This document shows, one piece after another, positions 23,598 through 34,919 of a stretch of 64,000 nt of DNA. Location of the stretch: contig SKCR01021353.1 of the NCBI GenBank assembly GCA_019454045.1, positions 1-64,000 of the forward strand, given 5' to 3'. The position numbers were made by a program, and so were the translations under genes. How positions within the stretch are numbered: position 1 is the first letter of the stretch; the number at the start of each line of letters is the position of its first letter. The notes under the pieces were generated by a model, which did no database searches, was not told the origin of the DNA, and saw nothing but the letters and a program-made list of their open reading frames with translations. Source of the DNA: Zanthoxylum bungeanum (lineage: Eukaryota > Streptophyta > Magnoliopsida > Sapindales > Rutaceae).

Positions 23598-23618
23598 ATT
23601 TGGCGCCCACCGTGGGGC
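23598..23618 (+). promoter_or_regulatory. Primer-binding site region of element C
   Basis: ATTTGGCGCCCACCGTGGGG directly follows the LTR. The same sequence, with small changes, follows the 5' LTRs of B, D and H. I do not assign the tRNA. Confidence 0.8.
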
Positions 23619-25100
23619 CTTAGCGATTCATAGCAAACAAATATTTTTCAGTCTACCATCCTTACAAACGTAACTATCCATGACTTCGAGCAACAGACAC
23701 CAGACCCGATGCCACTCAAAGGCGTGAGGCTGCAACTCTTTTCAACTATCTTATCAACCCAATTTCTTAGAAGCATTCAAGAATATGGAAAGTGAAAATC
23801 CACTGTCTAAGCCAATTATGGTCTTTTACACAAGAAAGAAGCTGAACACAACCACAGTTTACATGCGAAGTTGCCAGTCTACACTTGCATGAAGCACTCT
23901 GCCACAAGTAGTCCATAGTCGTACGCAGATTGTAAAAAAAAAAAATTTGAAAGCTAGGCCAAAATGATCCACGAAGAGGCAAAAAAAAAAAAAAAAAAAT
24001 TTCGTATGCTCCAAAAAAAAAAAAAAGGCAAGCAGTCCAAAGCTAAAGGTACCCAATGTTCTAGATTCCTTCCATCAAGCTACACGTGGGTGCAAAGAAA
24101 AGTTTCACTCTACGAAAGGAACCCCATAAGTCACAAATAGTTGGGATAAAGTAAGACCAACTACTCCAAGCTACAACCACAAAAAAAAGGGTCCATTTGA
24201 GATAAAAAAAAACAAAAAAAAAAAAAGAAAGAAAGTAAGGTGGGCCCGAATTTTCTTTATTGTTTGACTAAAGAAGAGGACATTGGCGTGATAAGAGAGA
24301 GAAGAAAAAAAAACTTTTACCAAAATAAGAATAATAAGAGGAAAGCAAGGTGGGGCCAATTTCAAAAGAGAAAGTGAAGTAATGAAAGAAGAAAAGAAGA
24401 AAGCAGCCCCATAATTTTGACTAAAACAAAAAGAGAGTGGGCCATGTATAAATTATATATTAGTTCTCAAACTTTGTTCATTAAAAGCCAACAAGCAAGT
24501 AGCTGGCATAAATTGCCACACACCACCTTTCCCCACACTACCACACAACAAAACCCATAGCCTCTCATTTAAAAATAGAGCCCCACGCAACATGAAAAAT
24601 GGCCCATTTGACATGTGGATTCTTCCACATGTTAATATCACAAGCGGGACTAGTCTTGATGGTCCTTTTGTCGACAACACTCTTGATGGTGTCATTCACC
24701 TTGAAATTATTTTCACCCATGCTACATTCATGTGCCTAATATTTTCTTCTATGTCACCATTCTTCTTCTTGTCGCATGAGTCATGACCCTGGGCTTTTTA
24801 TTTGCTCTTCGGTTGGTTGGTGGCATAGCTAGGCTGGCTTTTAGCCTCTATTTGGACTAATAAATAGGAGTCCATTCGATTGGATGTAGGTTGACATCAA
24901 GGGGTAGTGCTATTAAACATGACAAGTATAAAGTTTTATTTGATCAATTGATCCACTTGACATTTATGGGATGATAAAACATCTAGTTCATAATATTATC
25001 CATACTACAAGGTGGATGGCTATCAACTTCAGGCTACATGGAAAACTCCCATCTCTCATAGACTACTTGGAATGATTATCAACTTCTCCAGACTAAATCA
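23619..25100 (+). other. Element C leader, gag vestige and A-rich filler
   Basis: A short gag-like start at 23681 runs to a stop within about 20 codons. The rest, including A-runs at 23936-24025 and 24181-24230, resembles neither gag nor pol and contains no supported gene. It may be captured sequence. Confidence 0.55.
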
Positions 25101-26740
25101 AAGGTTAGTCATCATCTCCATGCTACATTGATTTAATATTGTCAACTCCATACTACATAGGGAGTCTTTTATCATACCTAGTAGTATGAAGAACTCTCTT
25201 GGATCTCTTTTAGGTCCAATCGACCAACCTTTATCAGGTTAGGTAGTATGGAAAATTTATGTGACTTTCATTAAAGTCCATTCTATTATAGTATCATTGA
25301 TCTTGGTCAGGTATTGTATAATTAGTAATGACCTTGATAGGCATCCATCTCTTCCATACTACATATGAACATAATCGTCTCCACACTACGTATGGAGATT
25401 ATCATGAACCTTTATTAGGTTCATTCGACAGTAGTCTCCTGACCTTCATAAGGTCAGGTAGAATGAAAATTTTCTTGGACCTCCTTTAGGTCCAATCGAC
25501 CAACCTTTATCAAGTTATGTAGTGTGGAAATTCTTTTGGACCTTCATTAGGTCTTGTAGAGTGAAGATTCTCATAGACATTTATTATATTCATACGACCG
25601 CGTCTCATGGACCTTTGTCAGGACCATTCGACAATGGTCTCATGGTCAGGTAGAATGAAGATTCAGTTGGACTTACATCAAGTTCATTCAACTGTTTCTT
25701 CATGGACCTTCATCAGGTTCATTCGACCGTAGCTTCTTGGACCTTCGTCAACTTCATTCGACAAGTCCAGTCGACAGTAGTCTCATAGAAGAGAGAAAAG
25801 TAATGCCTTTCATCAAGTTCATTCAATTGTAGCATCATAGACCTTCTTCAGGTCTAGTATAATGAGTAATGATTTCCTTGGAATTTCATCAAGTCCATTC
25901 GACGAGTCCAGTCGACGGTAGTCTCATAGAAGAGTGAGGAGTGATGACTTTTATCAAGTTCATTCCATTGTAGCATCCTAAACCTTCTTCAGGTCTAGTA
26001 TAGTAAGTGATAACATTGATTGACTTTTATCAAGTCCATACGACATGTTCACTCAATAGTAGTCTCATGGACCTTCATCAGGAGAGTAAGTGATGAATTC
26101 TTTGGACTTTCATCAAGTCCATTTGACAAGTCCATTCGACCGTAGTCTCATTAATCTTCATCAAGTGAATGAGTAATGACCTTGATAGATATTCATCAAG
26201 TCCATGCGACATGTCCATTCGACAGTAGTCTCGTGTTCTTCATCAAGTCTTGTAGTATGAAGATTCACATAGATATTCATTAGGTTCATTCGACTGTGCC
26301 TTATGGACTTTCTCAGGTCCATTTGATAGTTCATTCGACAGTAGTATCATGGACCTTCATCAGAACTAGTAGTATGAGAAGAAAAGACTCTCATAGAACT
26401 TCTTCAAATCTAGTAGTGTAAAGATCCTCATTGACTCATATTAGATCATGTAGAATGAAGAATGAAGACCCCCATGGATCTTCATAATATATGGAATGTA
26501 TAGACTCCCATGTACCTACATTAGGTATAGTGGAGTGTATAGACTTTCTTGGACCTTCATCGGGTAATGTAAGCTCTGATGTACTTTTTCAAGTGTTGTA
26601 GAATGAAATCTTCTTAGACTTTCATCAGATCTAATATCTGTAGACTCCCTTGTACCTTTATCAATATGTATGGTCGTCTTGATACATAAGACAATGAAAC
26701 ATCCTCCATATGGAACATGCCCCTTTAACTCAGGAAGAGT
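25100..26740 (+). repeat. Degenerate repeat array of element C
   Basis: Loose repeats of ACCTTCATCAGGTCCATTCGAC-like units with AGTAGTCTCATGG, of variable spacing (roughly 60-100 bases). Reverse-complement relatives lie in element H at 53560-54300. Confidence 0.75.
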
Positions 26741-26743
26741 CAA

Positions 26744-27545
26744 ATTGAAGACATGACCTTCATCTGGTCAGACGATATTGTAAATTCCCCTGGTCATTTG
26801 ACCCGTAGTATGTGGATTATCCTGACCTTCATCTGGTTCAGTCGACCGGGGACATCCCCCATTGTCTCATGTAGAGTCAAGTTGAAGACCTGACCTTCAT
26901 CTGGTCAGACGATATTGTAAATTCCCCTGGTCCTTTGACCCGTAGTATGGGGATTATCCTGACCTTCATCTGGTTCAGTCGACCGGGGACATCCCCCATT
27001 GGCTCATGTAGAGTCAAGTTGAAGACCTGACCTTCATCTGGTCAGACGATATTGTAAATTCCCCTGGTCCTTTGACCCGTAGTATGGGGATTATCCTGAC
27101 CTTCATCTGGTTCAGTCGACCGGGGACATCCCCCATTGGCTCATGTAGAGTCAAGTTGAAGACCTGACCTTCATCTGGTCAGACGATATTGTAAATTCCC
27201 CTGGTCATTTGACCCGTAGTATGTGGATTATCCTGACCTTCATCTGGTTCAGTCGACCGGGGACATCCCCCATTGGCTCATGTAGAGTCAAGTTGAAGAC
27301 CTGACATTCATCTGGTCAGACGATATTGTAAATTTCCCTGGTCCTTTGACCCGTAGTATGGGGATTATCCTGACCTTCATCTGGTTCAATCGACCGGGGA
27401 CATCCCCCATTGGCTCATGTAGAGTCAAGTTGAAGACCTGACCTTCATCTAGTCAGACGATATTTTAAATTCCCCTGGTCCTTTGACCCGTAGTATGAGG
27501 ATTATCCTGACCTTCATCTGGTTCAGTCGACTGGGGACATCCCCA
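26744..27545 (+). repeat. 137-bp tandem repeat array of element C
   Basis: Six units start at 26744, 26881, 27018, 27155, 27292 and 27429, exactly 137 bases apart and nearly identical. Each holds two related halves: one with GACCTTCATCTGGTCAGACG and one with GACCTTCATCTGGTTCAGTCGACC followed by GGGGACATCCCC. The regularity points to recent amplification. Confidence 0.96.
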
Positions 27546-27890
27546 ATGGCTCATAAAGAGTCAATTGATTATCATGATCTTCATCTGGATCAGTCGACTG
27601 GGGACATCCCCCATGGCTCATAAAGAGTCAATTGATTATCCTGATCATCATCTGAATCAGTCGACTGGGGACATCCCCAATGGCTCATAAAGAGTCAATT
27701 GATTATCCTAATCTTCATCTGGATCAGTCGACTGGGGACATCCCTCATGGCTCATATAGAGTCAATTGATTATCCTGATCTTCATCTGGATCAGTTGACT
27801 GGGGACATTCCTCATGGCTCATATAGAGTCAATTGATTATCCTGATCTTCATCCGGATCAGTCGACTGGGGACATCCCCCATGGACTCAT
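27531..27890 (+). repeat. 67-bp tandem repeat block of element C
   Basis: CTGGGGACAT recurs at 27531, 27599, 27665, 27732, 27799 and 27866, a period of 66-68 bases. This is the second half of the 137-bp unit amplified alone. Degenerate units continue to about 28160. Confidence 0.93.
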
Positions 27891-28328
27891 GTAGAGTCGA
27901 GTTCATCACATGACCTTCATCTGGACTAGAAAAAATTTGAAGACTCTTCTGGTCCTTGACCAGTAGTACGGAGATTGTCCTGGCCTTTATTTGGTTCAGT
28001 AGACTGGGGACATCCCCTATGGCTCATAACTAGTCAAGTTCAGCACATGACCTTCATATGGTATAGATCCTCTGGTCCTTGACCGGTAGTATAGAGATTT
28101 TCCTGAACTTTCATCTGGTTCAGTCGACCGGGGACATTCCCCATGGCTAAATGTCAAGCCAACTTGAAGACTTAGACTACTCTTAGTCCAAAAAACATTG
28201 AATTCTCTCTATCGTATGTAACATGAACTATGCATTCTCAACTGGCACTCTTACATCTTGTTTCGTTCGACACGTATAAAATACTCTCTAAATCAAGAAC
28301 TTCTTGACTTAGAGAGTATGGGACAAAC

Positions 28329-28985
28329 TGTATGGGCCAAATTTGGGCCAAGGGTAAAATCGTCTTTACAGTTCAAAACCCTACAGTAAGTAAGGCCCAA
28401 GAGTGTAAAATCAAACTCATAAAACCTAGCATTATTGAATTATAATCACGCCATATGCTTACGGATAACTCATCAACCACTCTTCCCTCATTTTGTCTAG
28501 CGTAAAGCATAAATTCACATGCTAAGATTCTTCATTATCGAAAGATAGTATTGAACATGTTGTGGGTCCTATCATCAGAGACTTCAGCACATTGTAGATC
28601 TCACCATCACGTGTACAACTTATATTCCAACTGTAAAGTGAATTCCTTCAATCTATAAAAGGGAAGAGATTCTCAACTCTCTGTAGGGCTCTCTTACTAG
28701 CTTACGCTCTCTGAGACAAGCTCTCTGAGCCCCCCACTCCCACAGACACATATCACCGCCTTCACGGCCACCCAGAGAGGTCAAGGTAACTGCAAACCTT
28801 GTTTTCATATTTTACATATTTATTGCCCATTTCATGATACTGACTTGAGCGTCGGAGTGCCCCCGGCACCCACCACACCGGTGGGTAGTCTACTCTCGCT
28901 CACTCTACCTTTGTCTTGCAGGATCGCTAATGCCCCCAATCTACAAATTCTGATTGTGGACCTCGGCCGAATTCCAGCGTCCACA
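28329..28985 (+). repeat. 3' LTR of element C
   Basis: 657 bp, the same length as the 5' LTR with about 11 substitutions and no indel. It ends AGCGTCCACA before the AGGGC duplication. Confidence 0.94.
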
Positions 28986-28990
28986 AGGGC
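28986..28990. repeat. Target-site duplication of element C, right copy
   Basis: AGGGC, identical to 22936-22940. Confidence 0.92.
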
Positions 28991-29611
28991 TAGGCCTACT
29001 AATGTCTCTCTAAACCCTCTACACATTCCAGCTTCCCATTGGTGTGGAGCCAGGGCCGTATACATCATCTTGTACTTATAATGGACAACATGGTTGTCTG
29101 GGTCCGTATATCTGTCATATAACTTCATGTCTAGGGGACTGAAATTCCGTGGGAGTTTAATAAAAATAATAGTCTCCAAGAAAGGAGTGTCAAAGATTAT
29201 CCCGGCCAAGCTTTTTCTCACTGGTAGTCTCACCCTGAGTAGGCTGGAAAGAATTTCATCTTTGAATTCCTACATCTCTTTGCGCTTGGCGGAGGCGGCT
29301 CGTTGTGATGGATCAACATGAGAGATATGGTGACCTATCTGGTGGCTTTTAGGGTGGTTGACTAGTGGTAGATCATCGCCAGCCACATCGTTGAATGCCC
29401 CCAAGAGGTTAGTTCGAATGAAGGTATTATTAGGGAGATCCTGGTTTTCACGTTGCTGGAAGGTTGAGGCAATCATTTTCAACTGCTTTTGGAGGTTTTT
29501 ATTGGTGCTTTACATGGCATTGTTCTCCACTTCCAACGCTCGCAACCATTCTTGTAGAATGGCCAATTGTGTAACCATGTGGTCTGGTATTTGTTCGTTG
29601 CTGGATGCCAT
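28991..29611 (-). pseudogene. Element D gag, N-terminal part (broken, interrupted by element C)
   Basis: The start is ATG at 29611 (MASSNEQIPDHM, matching MASSNEQAPDPM of B). A short coiled coil (TQLAILQEWLRALEVENNAM) comes first, then a low-complexity linker, then the retrotransposon gag domain with PVRKSLAGIIFDTPFLE, DMKLYDRYTDPDNHVVHYKYKM and HQWEAGMCRGF. The domain stops where element C enters and resumes at 22935. In-frame stops lie after the coiled coil and before the gag domain. Confidence 0.88.
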
Positions 29612-29672
29612 ATGAGTAGGTGTGTCGAGTGGATCATGGATTGAGAGATATTTTCTTATTATAAATCGTTGG

Positions 29673-29692
29673 CCCCACGGTGGGTGCCAAAT
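29673..29692 (-). promoter_or_regulatory. Primer-binding site region of element D
   Basis: The minus strand reads ATTTGGCACCCACCGTGGGG right after the LTR end, one base different from element C. Confidence 0.8.
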
Positions 29693-30199
29693 TATAGACA
29701 CTGGATTTCACCTTCGATCCACAATCGAGATTTGTATGATGTGGCACTAGCGATCCTACAAAACAAAGGTAGAGTGAGCTGGGAGTTTCTACCCACCGAT
29801 ATGGTGGTTGCCGTAGGCACTCCGACACTCAAGTCAGTGATGAAGATGAGAAGTAAATAAGGGAAGAACAAGGTTTGAAGTTACCTTGACTTCCGTAGAT
29901 TGTCGTGAGGGCAGTAGACAAGTGTTTAAGAGACAATTTACTTTGAGAACTCAAGTATGAGTGCCAAAGCTTGAATGAATATAACTCTGAGTTCTGCATA
30001 TTTTACAGTCTAATGAGTAGCTTTCTAATTGGATTTGGTATCATATTTATGATGGTGGGTCCCAATAATATGTTAGAAATCTAGCTTTTGGAGCTAAGAC
30101 AACTAATCACGTGGAGGATAATAAATTACGAATAGACTTTTTTGCAGCAGATTTGTTGGAAAGTCAATAGGTTGTCTTGTGGGTTTCGTCTGATATATG
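29693..30199 (-). repeat. 5' LTR of element D, inner part
   Basis: It matches 13372-13880 of the 3' LTR. The solo LTR E interrupts it at 30199; the remaining 166 bp are at 32828-32993. Confidence 0.9.
30195..30199. repeat. Target-site duplication of solo LTR E, left copy
   Basis: ATATG, matched by 32823-32827. Comparison with the intact 3' LTR of D (TAATATATGGGC) confirms the empty site. Confidence 0.85.
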
Positions 30200-32822
30200 T
30201 GTTGAGTGAGGAACGGACAAATTCGAGTGCAGCGGAAACCCGCCCGAGATCAAATCGCGAGCGAATAAAATATATATATATATATATATATATTTTGGCA
30301 GTCCTTAAAAATAGTGGGTTTAAAATTTTTAATTACAAACTTAAAATTTCCAATGCATTAAAACATTTTCATGTATTAAAAATTACCATAAGTCCATTTA
30401 AAAATTTCAACACACTTTAATCAATTTATCAACTATTGACAAATTAAAACTAAGCATCATAATTATTTCCAACACTTGAAAATAATCCAAACATACTAAA
30501 ATTAATTTTCCAACATTTGAAAAATTAATTCAAGCATACAATATAATTTTCCAACTCTTGAAAAAATTAATCCAAGCATTCAAAATTAACATATCAATTA
30601 TATACTAATTTTCAACACTCAAATGCTTCTAATTCCTCACTAACATGCTTCCTATTAATCCAACAAATCCACAACAATTTTTCTCAACAACAATCATCAA
30701 GAAATTGAACAATAAATTTACAAATTAAATTTACCACAAGCTTTGCCAATTGATTGAAACTTTTGCCTCCAAAATTCCAAATCCTCGAAGCTTTGAACTT
30801 CCTTATTTCTCCACCAAATTGAGCTCCTCCAAGAATAAATCTTGGTTATCAAAAGGTGGTTTGATCACTCAAGAATGACAACAAGATTTTCCCCAATTTA
30901 ACTCTTAAAACCCTAGGGAAAAATCTAAGTTTCAAGAACACAAATCAACCCCCAACTCTTGAATATTAATTATATGGACTTGAAACAAGGTTTGGGTAAT
31001 TTTGGTGAGTGGTTTGGCTTGTATTAGATGAACAAAACTGAAGAAAAAAAACTCAGCCCTTAAGCTTTCTCAAAGTCACGGCAGTGGCTGTTTTTCAGGG
31101 AAGAGAGAGTTAAAAACAAAACCCATTTGATTATTTTCATTTTGCTTTTTTCACTCACTACTGTGGCCTGTAAAAAAAAAAAACAATTTATTCTTTTCTT
31201 TGGTTACGGCAGTAGTAAAGAAAAAGGAGAAGCCACTTTTTGCCTTTTACAATTTTGTTTTTATTAAAATTAATTAAACAAAAAACAAAACCAAATCAAT
31301 TAACAAACCATGGTTTAAGTGAATCTTTTCCCTACACCACAAGTTTCAAAAAAGTAACTTAACCATAGTTAAAATTAATTAATCTCACCAACTTAGTAAC
31401 TTAGTTACAATTGAATGAATTAGTTACTTTAACCAAAAATGTTCAATAGTTTTAACTTAGTTACTTTAATTAATTAAAACCTTTATTTGTATAAACTAAG
31501 TAATTAATTTTGTATATTAATTTAACAATTAAATTAATTCACAAAATAATTACTAATTTAATGTAAATCAAATTTACATTTATTATACAATAAAATTATA
31601 TCAACTCTTGATATAAAATTAATTAATTCAATTCATCTCATGAATTATCGGATTAAACAATTTAATCCAAAATACCCAAAAATACTTTGTCAACATTTGA
31701 CGAACAGTCGCCCTAGTGCTCAACGAGTAAACTTAATATAATGGAACTCTCTAGACTCACGTTCGATTGTTACGTATATATATACATATATATCTCATAT
31801 ACTTGTATACATATTTCATGAAGGCTTGTCCACCTACAAATCATGACTAAACAACACGACACGTCGAACCATACAAGTCAAGGTTAAAACGTTAATGTAT
31901 AATCCCTTCGTCATTACCATTTCCAATTGAGTAAGGTTATAGTTATACTGTCAAAACCTTATCTACTCAATATATGAAACTTTTCATCATTATATTCCAT
32001 TAATAAATAATATAGCAAAACTCTTTTTGAATATTATTTATAATGTTAAAGAAACAATTTCTTCAACGAACTTTCGGCCAAAAGATTTCCGGAATATACT
32101 ATGAAAATTTCTGGAAACATAATCCAACCATATGGACTGACGAATCCTCATATTAACACACACCGATCTTCGTGAGCATCGGTCTATACCTAACAGTCAT
32201 CCAGAGGCCAGACCATGAAAGGTCTCTGACATGCATGGTATCAGGCACAGAGGATCACTCACAAGGCCACCGTGGTGTCTCAAGTCAAAGGACCACAATA
32301 ACTACTCAACTCGAAAAGATAACTATTGACAGTTTTATGGAATATCTATTAGTCATCTTTTATGAGTTAATTCAATATTCATTCAACTAATGAATATATG
32401 CATTTCTATACGAACTTCCGTTAAGCTCACAGTCTGTTGAGACAAACCATATGTCCATTACATAAATAGACAATGCACTAGTCTTACCAATATAATGACC
32501 GACCCATGTCAATATATCTAGACCAGGAATAATTTATATTCGAGAGAATGCGTGATATTTCTCAACACCATTTGCAACTCTTGCAACTATATCACCATAT
32601 GTAGTAACTCTCGGGTCTTTACTAATTTTATATAAGGTTCCGAGTGTAACTCGAAATCTCTAACTCTTAGAGTAATCTAACTCTTAGATTTACAATATAT
32701 AAATAAAAGTAAGAGTTTTACCATATAAATAAATAAATAACCATGATAAAATAAATATTATATTGCATAAATATCAAATATTCATACAAAAAGTGAATGG
32801 TGCTCGATCACCATTTCCAACA
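30200..32822. mobile_element. Element E: solo LTR, 2.6 kb
   Basis: It has TGTTGAGTGAGG...ATTTCCAACA ends and a 5-bp TSD ATATG, and sits cleanly inside the LTR of element D. There is no primer site, polypurine tract, second LTR or coding region inside, so it fits a solo LTR left by LTR-LTR recombination. Inside: a TA microsatellite (30269-30293), AT-rich DNA, and a conserved segment (CCAGACCATGAAAGGTCTCT, near 32208) shared with 49470-49520 of the second solo LTR. The superfamily is not decidable from the LTR alone. Confidence 0.82.
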
Positions 32823-32827
32823 ATATG

Positions 32828-32993
32828 GACCTGAGAAGAAAGACGTTTGGATCATTGGCCTAACTGTAGCCCATAGATTGGGCATGCTGTTTGAAGGATG
32901 AATTGGCTTCCATGTTGTCAATTGGGCTTTGACTAATATATGAGACTGAGATGAAAAGACAATTTGGTCTATGAACCAAATTTGGCCCGTGCA
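32828..32993 (-). repeat. 5' LTR of element D, outer part
   Basis: It matches 13878-14043. The outer end (TGCACGGGCC on the minus strand) is followed by the ATGGT duplication at 32994-32998. Confidence 0.9.
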
Positions 32994-33299
32994 ATGGTCA
33001 TTTGGGTTATTTATTTTGCGTGTAGGGGTTTCTGGTCCAAGTGTAGATATGTGGATGTTTTTCTTGGGTTTGTGTTTGGATGTAGAAAGCATGTGTTTTT
33101 AGGATTTTCTTGGACATGTTTGCCCTGGTAATGTTTGTAAATTTACTGTTTTACCATTGTTATGGCGTTTAGAGCTTCATAGGGTTAGTCACTTGGTATG
33201 GACAATGACCTAGAGAACCATAAACATGTAAGTGCAGCTCTACTAATCAAATGAGTAAATTTAAAAATAAGTTGCTATGAACTAATCTTCCTTATCGGG

Positions 33300-34630
33300 T
33301 GTCTCCTTGCCAGGAATGTCAGACTTCGAGTCTTACTCACCAACAATATGGAGATCTTCACAAAGCTTATTGGAGCCTGCACTATCAAACTACTTCCCAT
33401 TATTATATGTGATGATGGCCTTTGGAATCCCAAACCGGCACACAATATTTTTTTTCACAAAATCTGAGACTTTCTTCTCAATTAAAGTGGACAGCGGCTC
33501 GGCCTCCACCCACTTGGTGAAATAGTCAATTGCCACAATTGCAAATTTAGAAGGTCCAGTAAGATCCAAAATCCACTGAGCAAACAGCCAATGGCTTGAT
33601 AATATAGTTAGCTGCTTGGGTGGTTGGTGGGCACATTAGCATTCATTTGACACTAATCATATGCTCGGGCCACTCCGACCCATCCTGATGCATTGTTAGC
33701 AAGAAAAAACCATGTATGGGTGCTTTGTGGGCAATTGATTTTCCACCCAAATGGCTCTCGCAAATTCCTTCGTGAATTTATCGAAGCACGTAATTTACCT
33801 TTTCAGGCCCAAGAAACCTCAAATACGACATCATGTAGCCTCTTCTATACATCATGCTATCTATCAAGCAAAAATATGCACTCCGATACTTTAACCTCCT
33901 CGCCTCTTTCGTGTCCCCTGGTAAATCCACAGAATGTAGGTATCTCTTGATCGAGTCTAACCAGGTCAGTTTATCTTCAACTTCCACCTCCATCATACTC
34001 GATTCTCCTACGCTTTTTGGCTCCAAGATCTCCAAGATAATATGAGAAATCTTTAATTTAATGGACGAAGCCAATAGAGCCAATGAACCTTCTGCTAATT
34101 ATTCTCTCGACCGACCTACTCGAAGGTTAAATTCCCTATCCTTTGGATCAATGTTTTCCCCTTCATGAGGTAAGCTATCATATTGAGCTCTATTGCCTGG
34201 AACCCATCATTCAACTACTGAACAACTAGCTGAGAATCTCTTCACTGTTACAACTCTTACCCCAACTGCCTCACAAAGCCTCAGGCCAACCAGGATTGCT
34301 CATACTTAGCCTCATTATTGGTTGCCTCAAAATAAAACCTTAGTGTTTAACTCAGCTCCTCTCATTCTTCATTTCTAATAATGATATTAGCCCCACACCC
34401 TTGCGAGCTAACTGACCCATCAACAAGCAATTCCCACTTATTTTTAGCTAGAGCTTGTCCCTTGATTGAAACTCAGGGTAGGTAGGATATATCATAGTCG
34501 CTAAGTTATACTATCCATTTTACCAGAGGACCTGAGGTATCTGGTCTATGTAATATTTGCCTATATTCACAATGATATCTACAGAACTCCTAGGGTCCAC
34601 CAATATTTTGTCCACCTATGATCCGCCAAT
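33300..34630 (-). pseudogene. Element F pol remnant: protease, RNase H, integrase; RT deleted
   Basis: The protease motif reads ILVDPRSSVDII near 34560-34630. Within about 40 bases the frame continues as VKWIV-LSDYDISYLP, which normally lies after RT and RNase H, so about 1.5 kb of pol is gone. Next come ATNNEAKYE of the archaeal-type RNase H (about 34300), the integrase zinc-finger region (34083-33778, with KRYLHSVDLPGDTKEARRLK) and the integrase core with AIDYFTKWVEAEPL near 33480-33530. Many stops. Confidence 0.78.
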
Positions 34631-34919
34631 GTTAGCCTTGATTATAAATGTATCATCGTGTGGGTAACTCACACCATGAGTGTTCTCCTCGGTAAACATT
34701 ATCGGGACCGACCTAGTTTTCTATATCCTCAGTACCCTCTTCACAGTCATTACCTTGGGAGCATTAATCCATCAGTAATTTTTTGTTGTTCAGTTTGAAT
34801 CATCGGCTAATGTTCTTCGCCCGGATATTGTGAACATATGCATTTACTCCATTCGTTGCCTGATTCTCATGGCTTCATGATCAATGCACTCATTGAGGTA
34901 GCCATTCCTCACCAGATCT

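Larger units (their letters stand above)
22941..28985 (+). mobile_element. Element C: young non-autonomous Tat-type LTR retrotransposon without pol
   Basis: Two LTRs of 657 bp each (22941-23597 and 28329-28985) differ at about 11 positions (1.7%). They are flanked by a perfect 5-bp TSD in element D's gag. The interior has the primer site ATTTGGCGCCCACCGTGGGG and a vestige of the gag start (ATGACTTCGAGCAAC at 23681). Then comes about 1.3 kb of unrelated A-rich DNA, then about 3.3 kb of tandem repeats, then the polypurine-like AGAGAGTATGGGACAAAC. There is no protease, RT or integrase. It resembles a large retrotransposon derivative mobilised in trans by B- or D-like relatives. Confidence 0.93.
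13372..32993 (-). mobile_element. Element D: Tat-lineage Ty3/gypsy retrotransposon, carrying two later insertions
   Basis: On the minus strand the order is 5' LTR (32993-29693, split by solo LTR E), primer site, gag (split by element C), protease, RT, RNase H, archaeal-type RNase H, integrase, an antisense ORF, a 143-bp tandem array and the 3' LTR (14043-13372). The 5-bp TSD ATGGT is intact. After removing C, E and their TSD copies the element is about 10.9 kb and each LTR is about 672 bp. The LTRs differ by roughly 12-14% by eye, so this is an old copy. Every coding block holds stops and shifts, so D is dead. Confidence 0.92.

Noticed and set aside
28845..29321. Plus-strand open frames over the C/D boundary
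   Set aside because: Shadows of the LTR end and of D's gag on the opposite strand.
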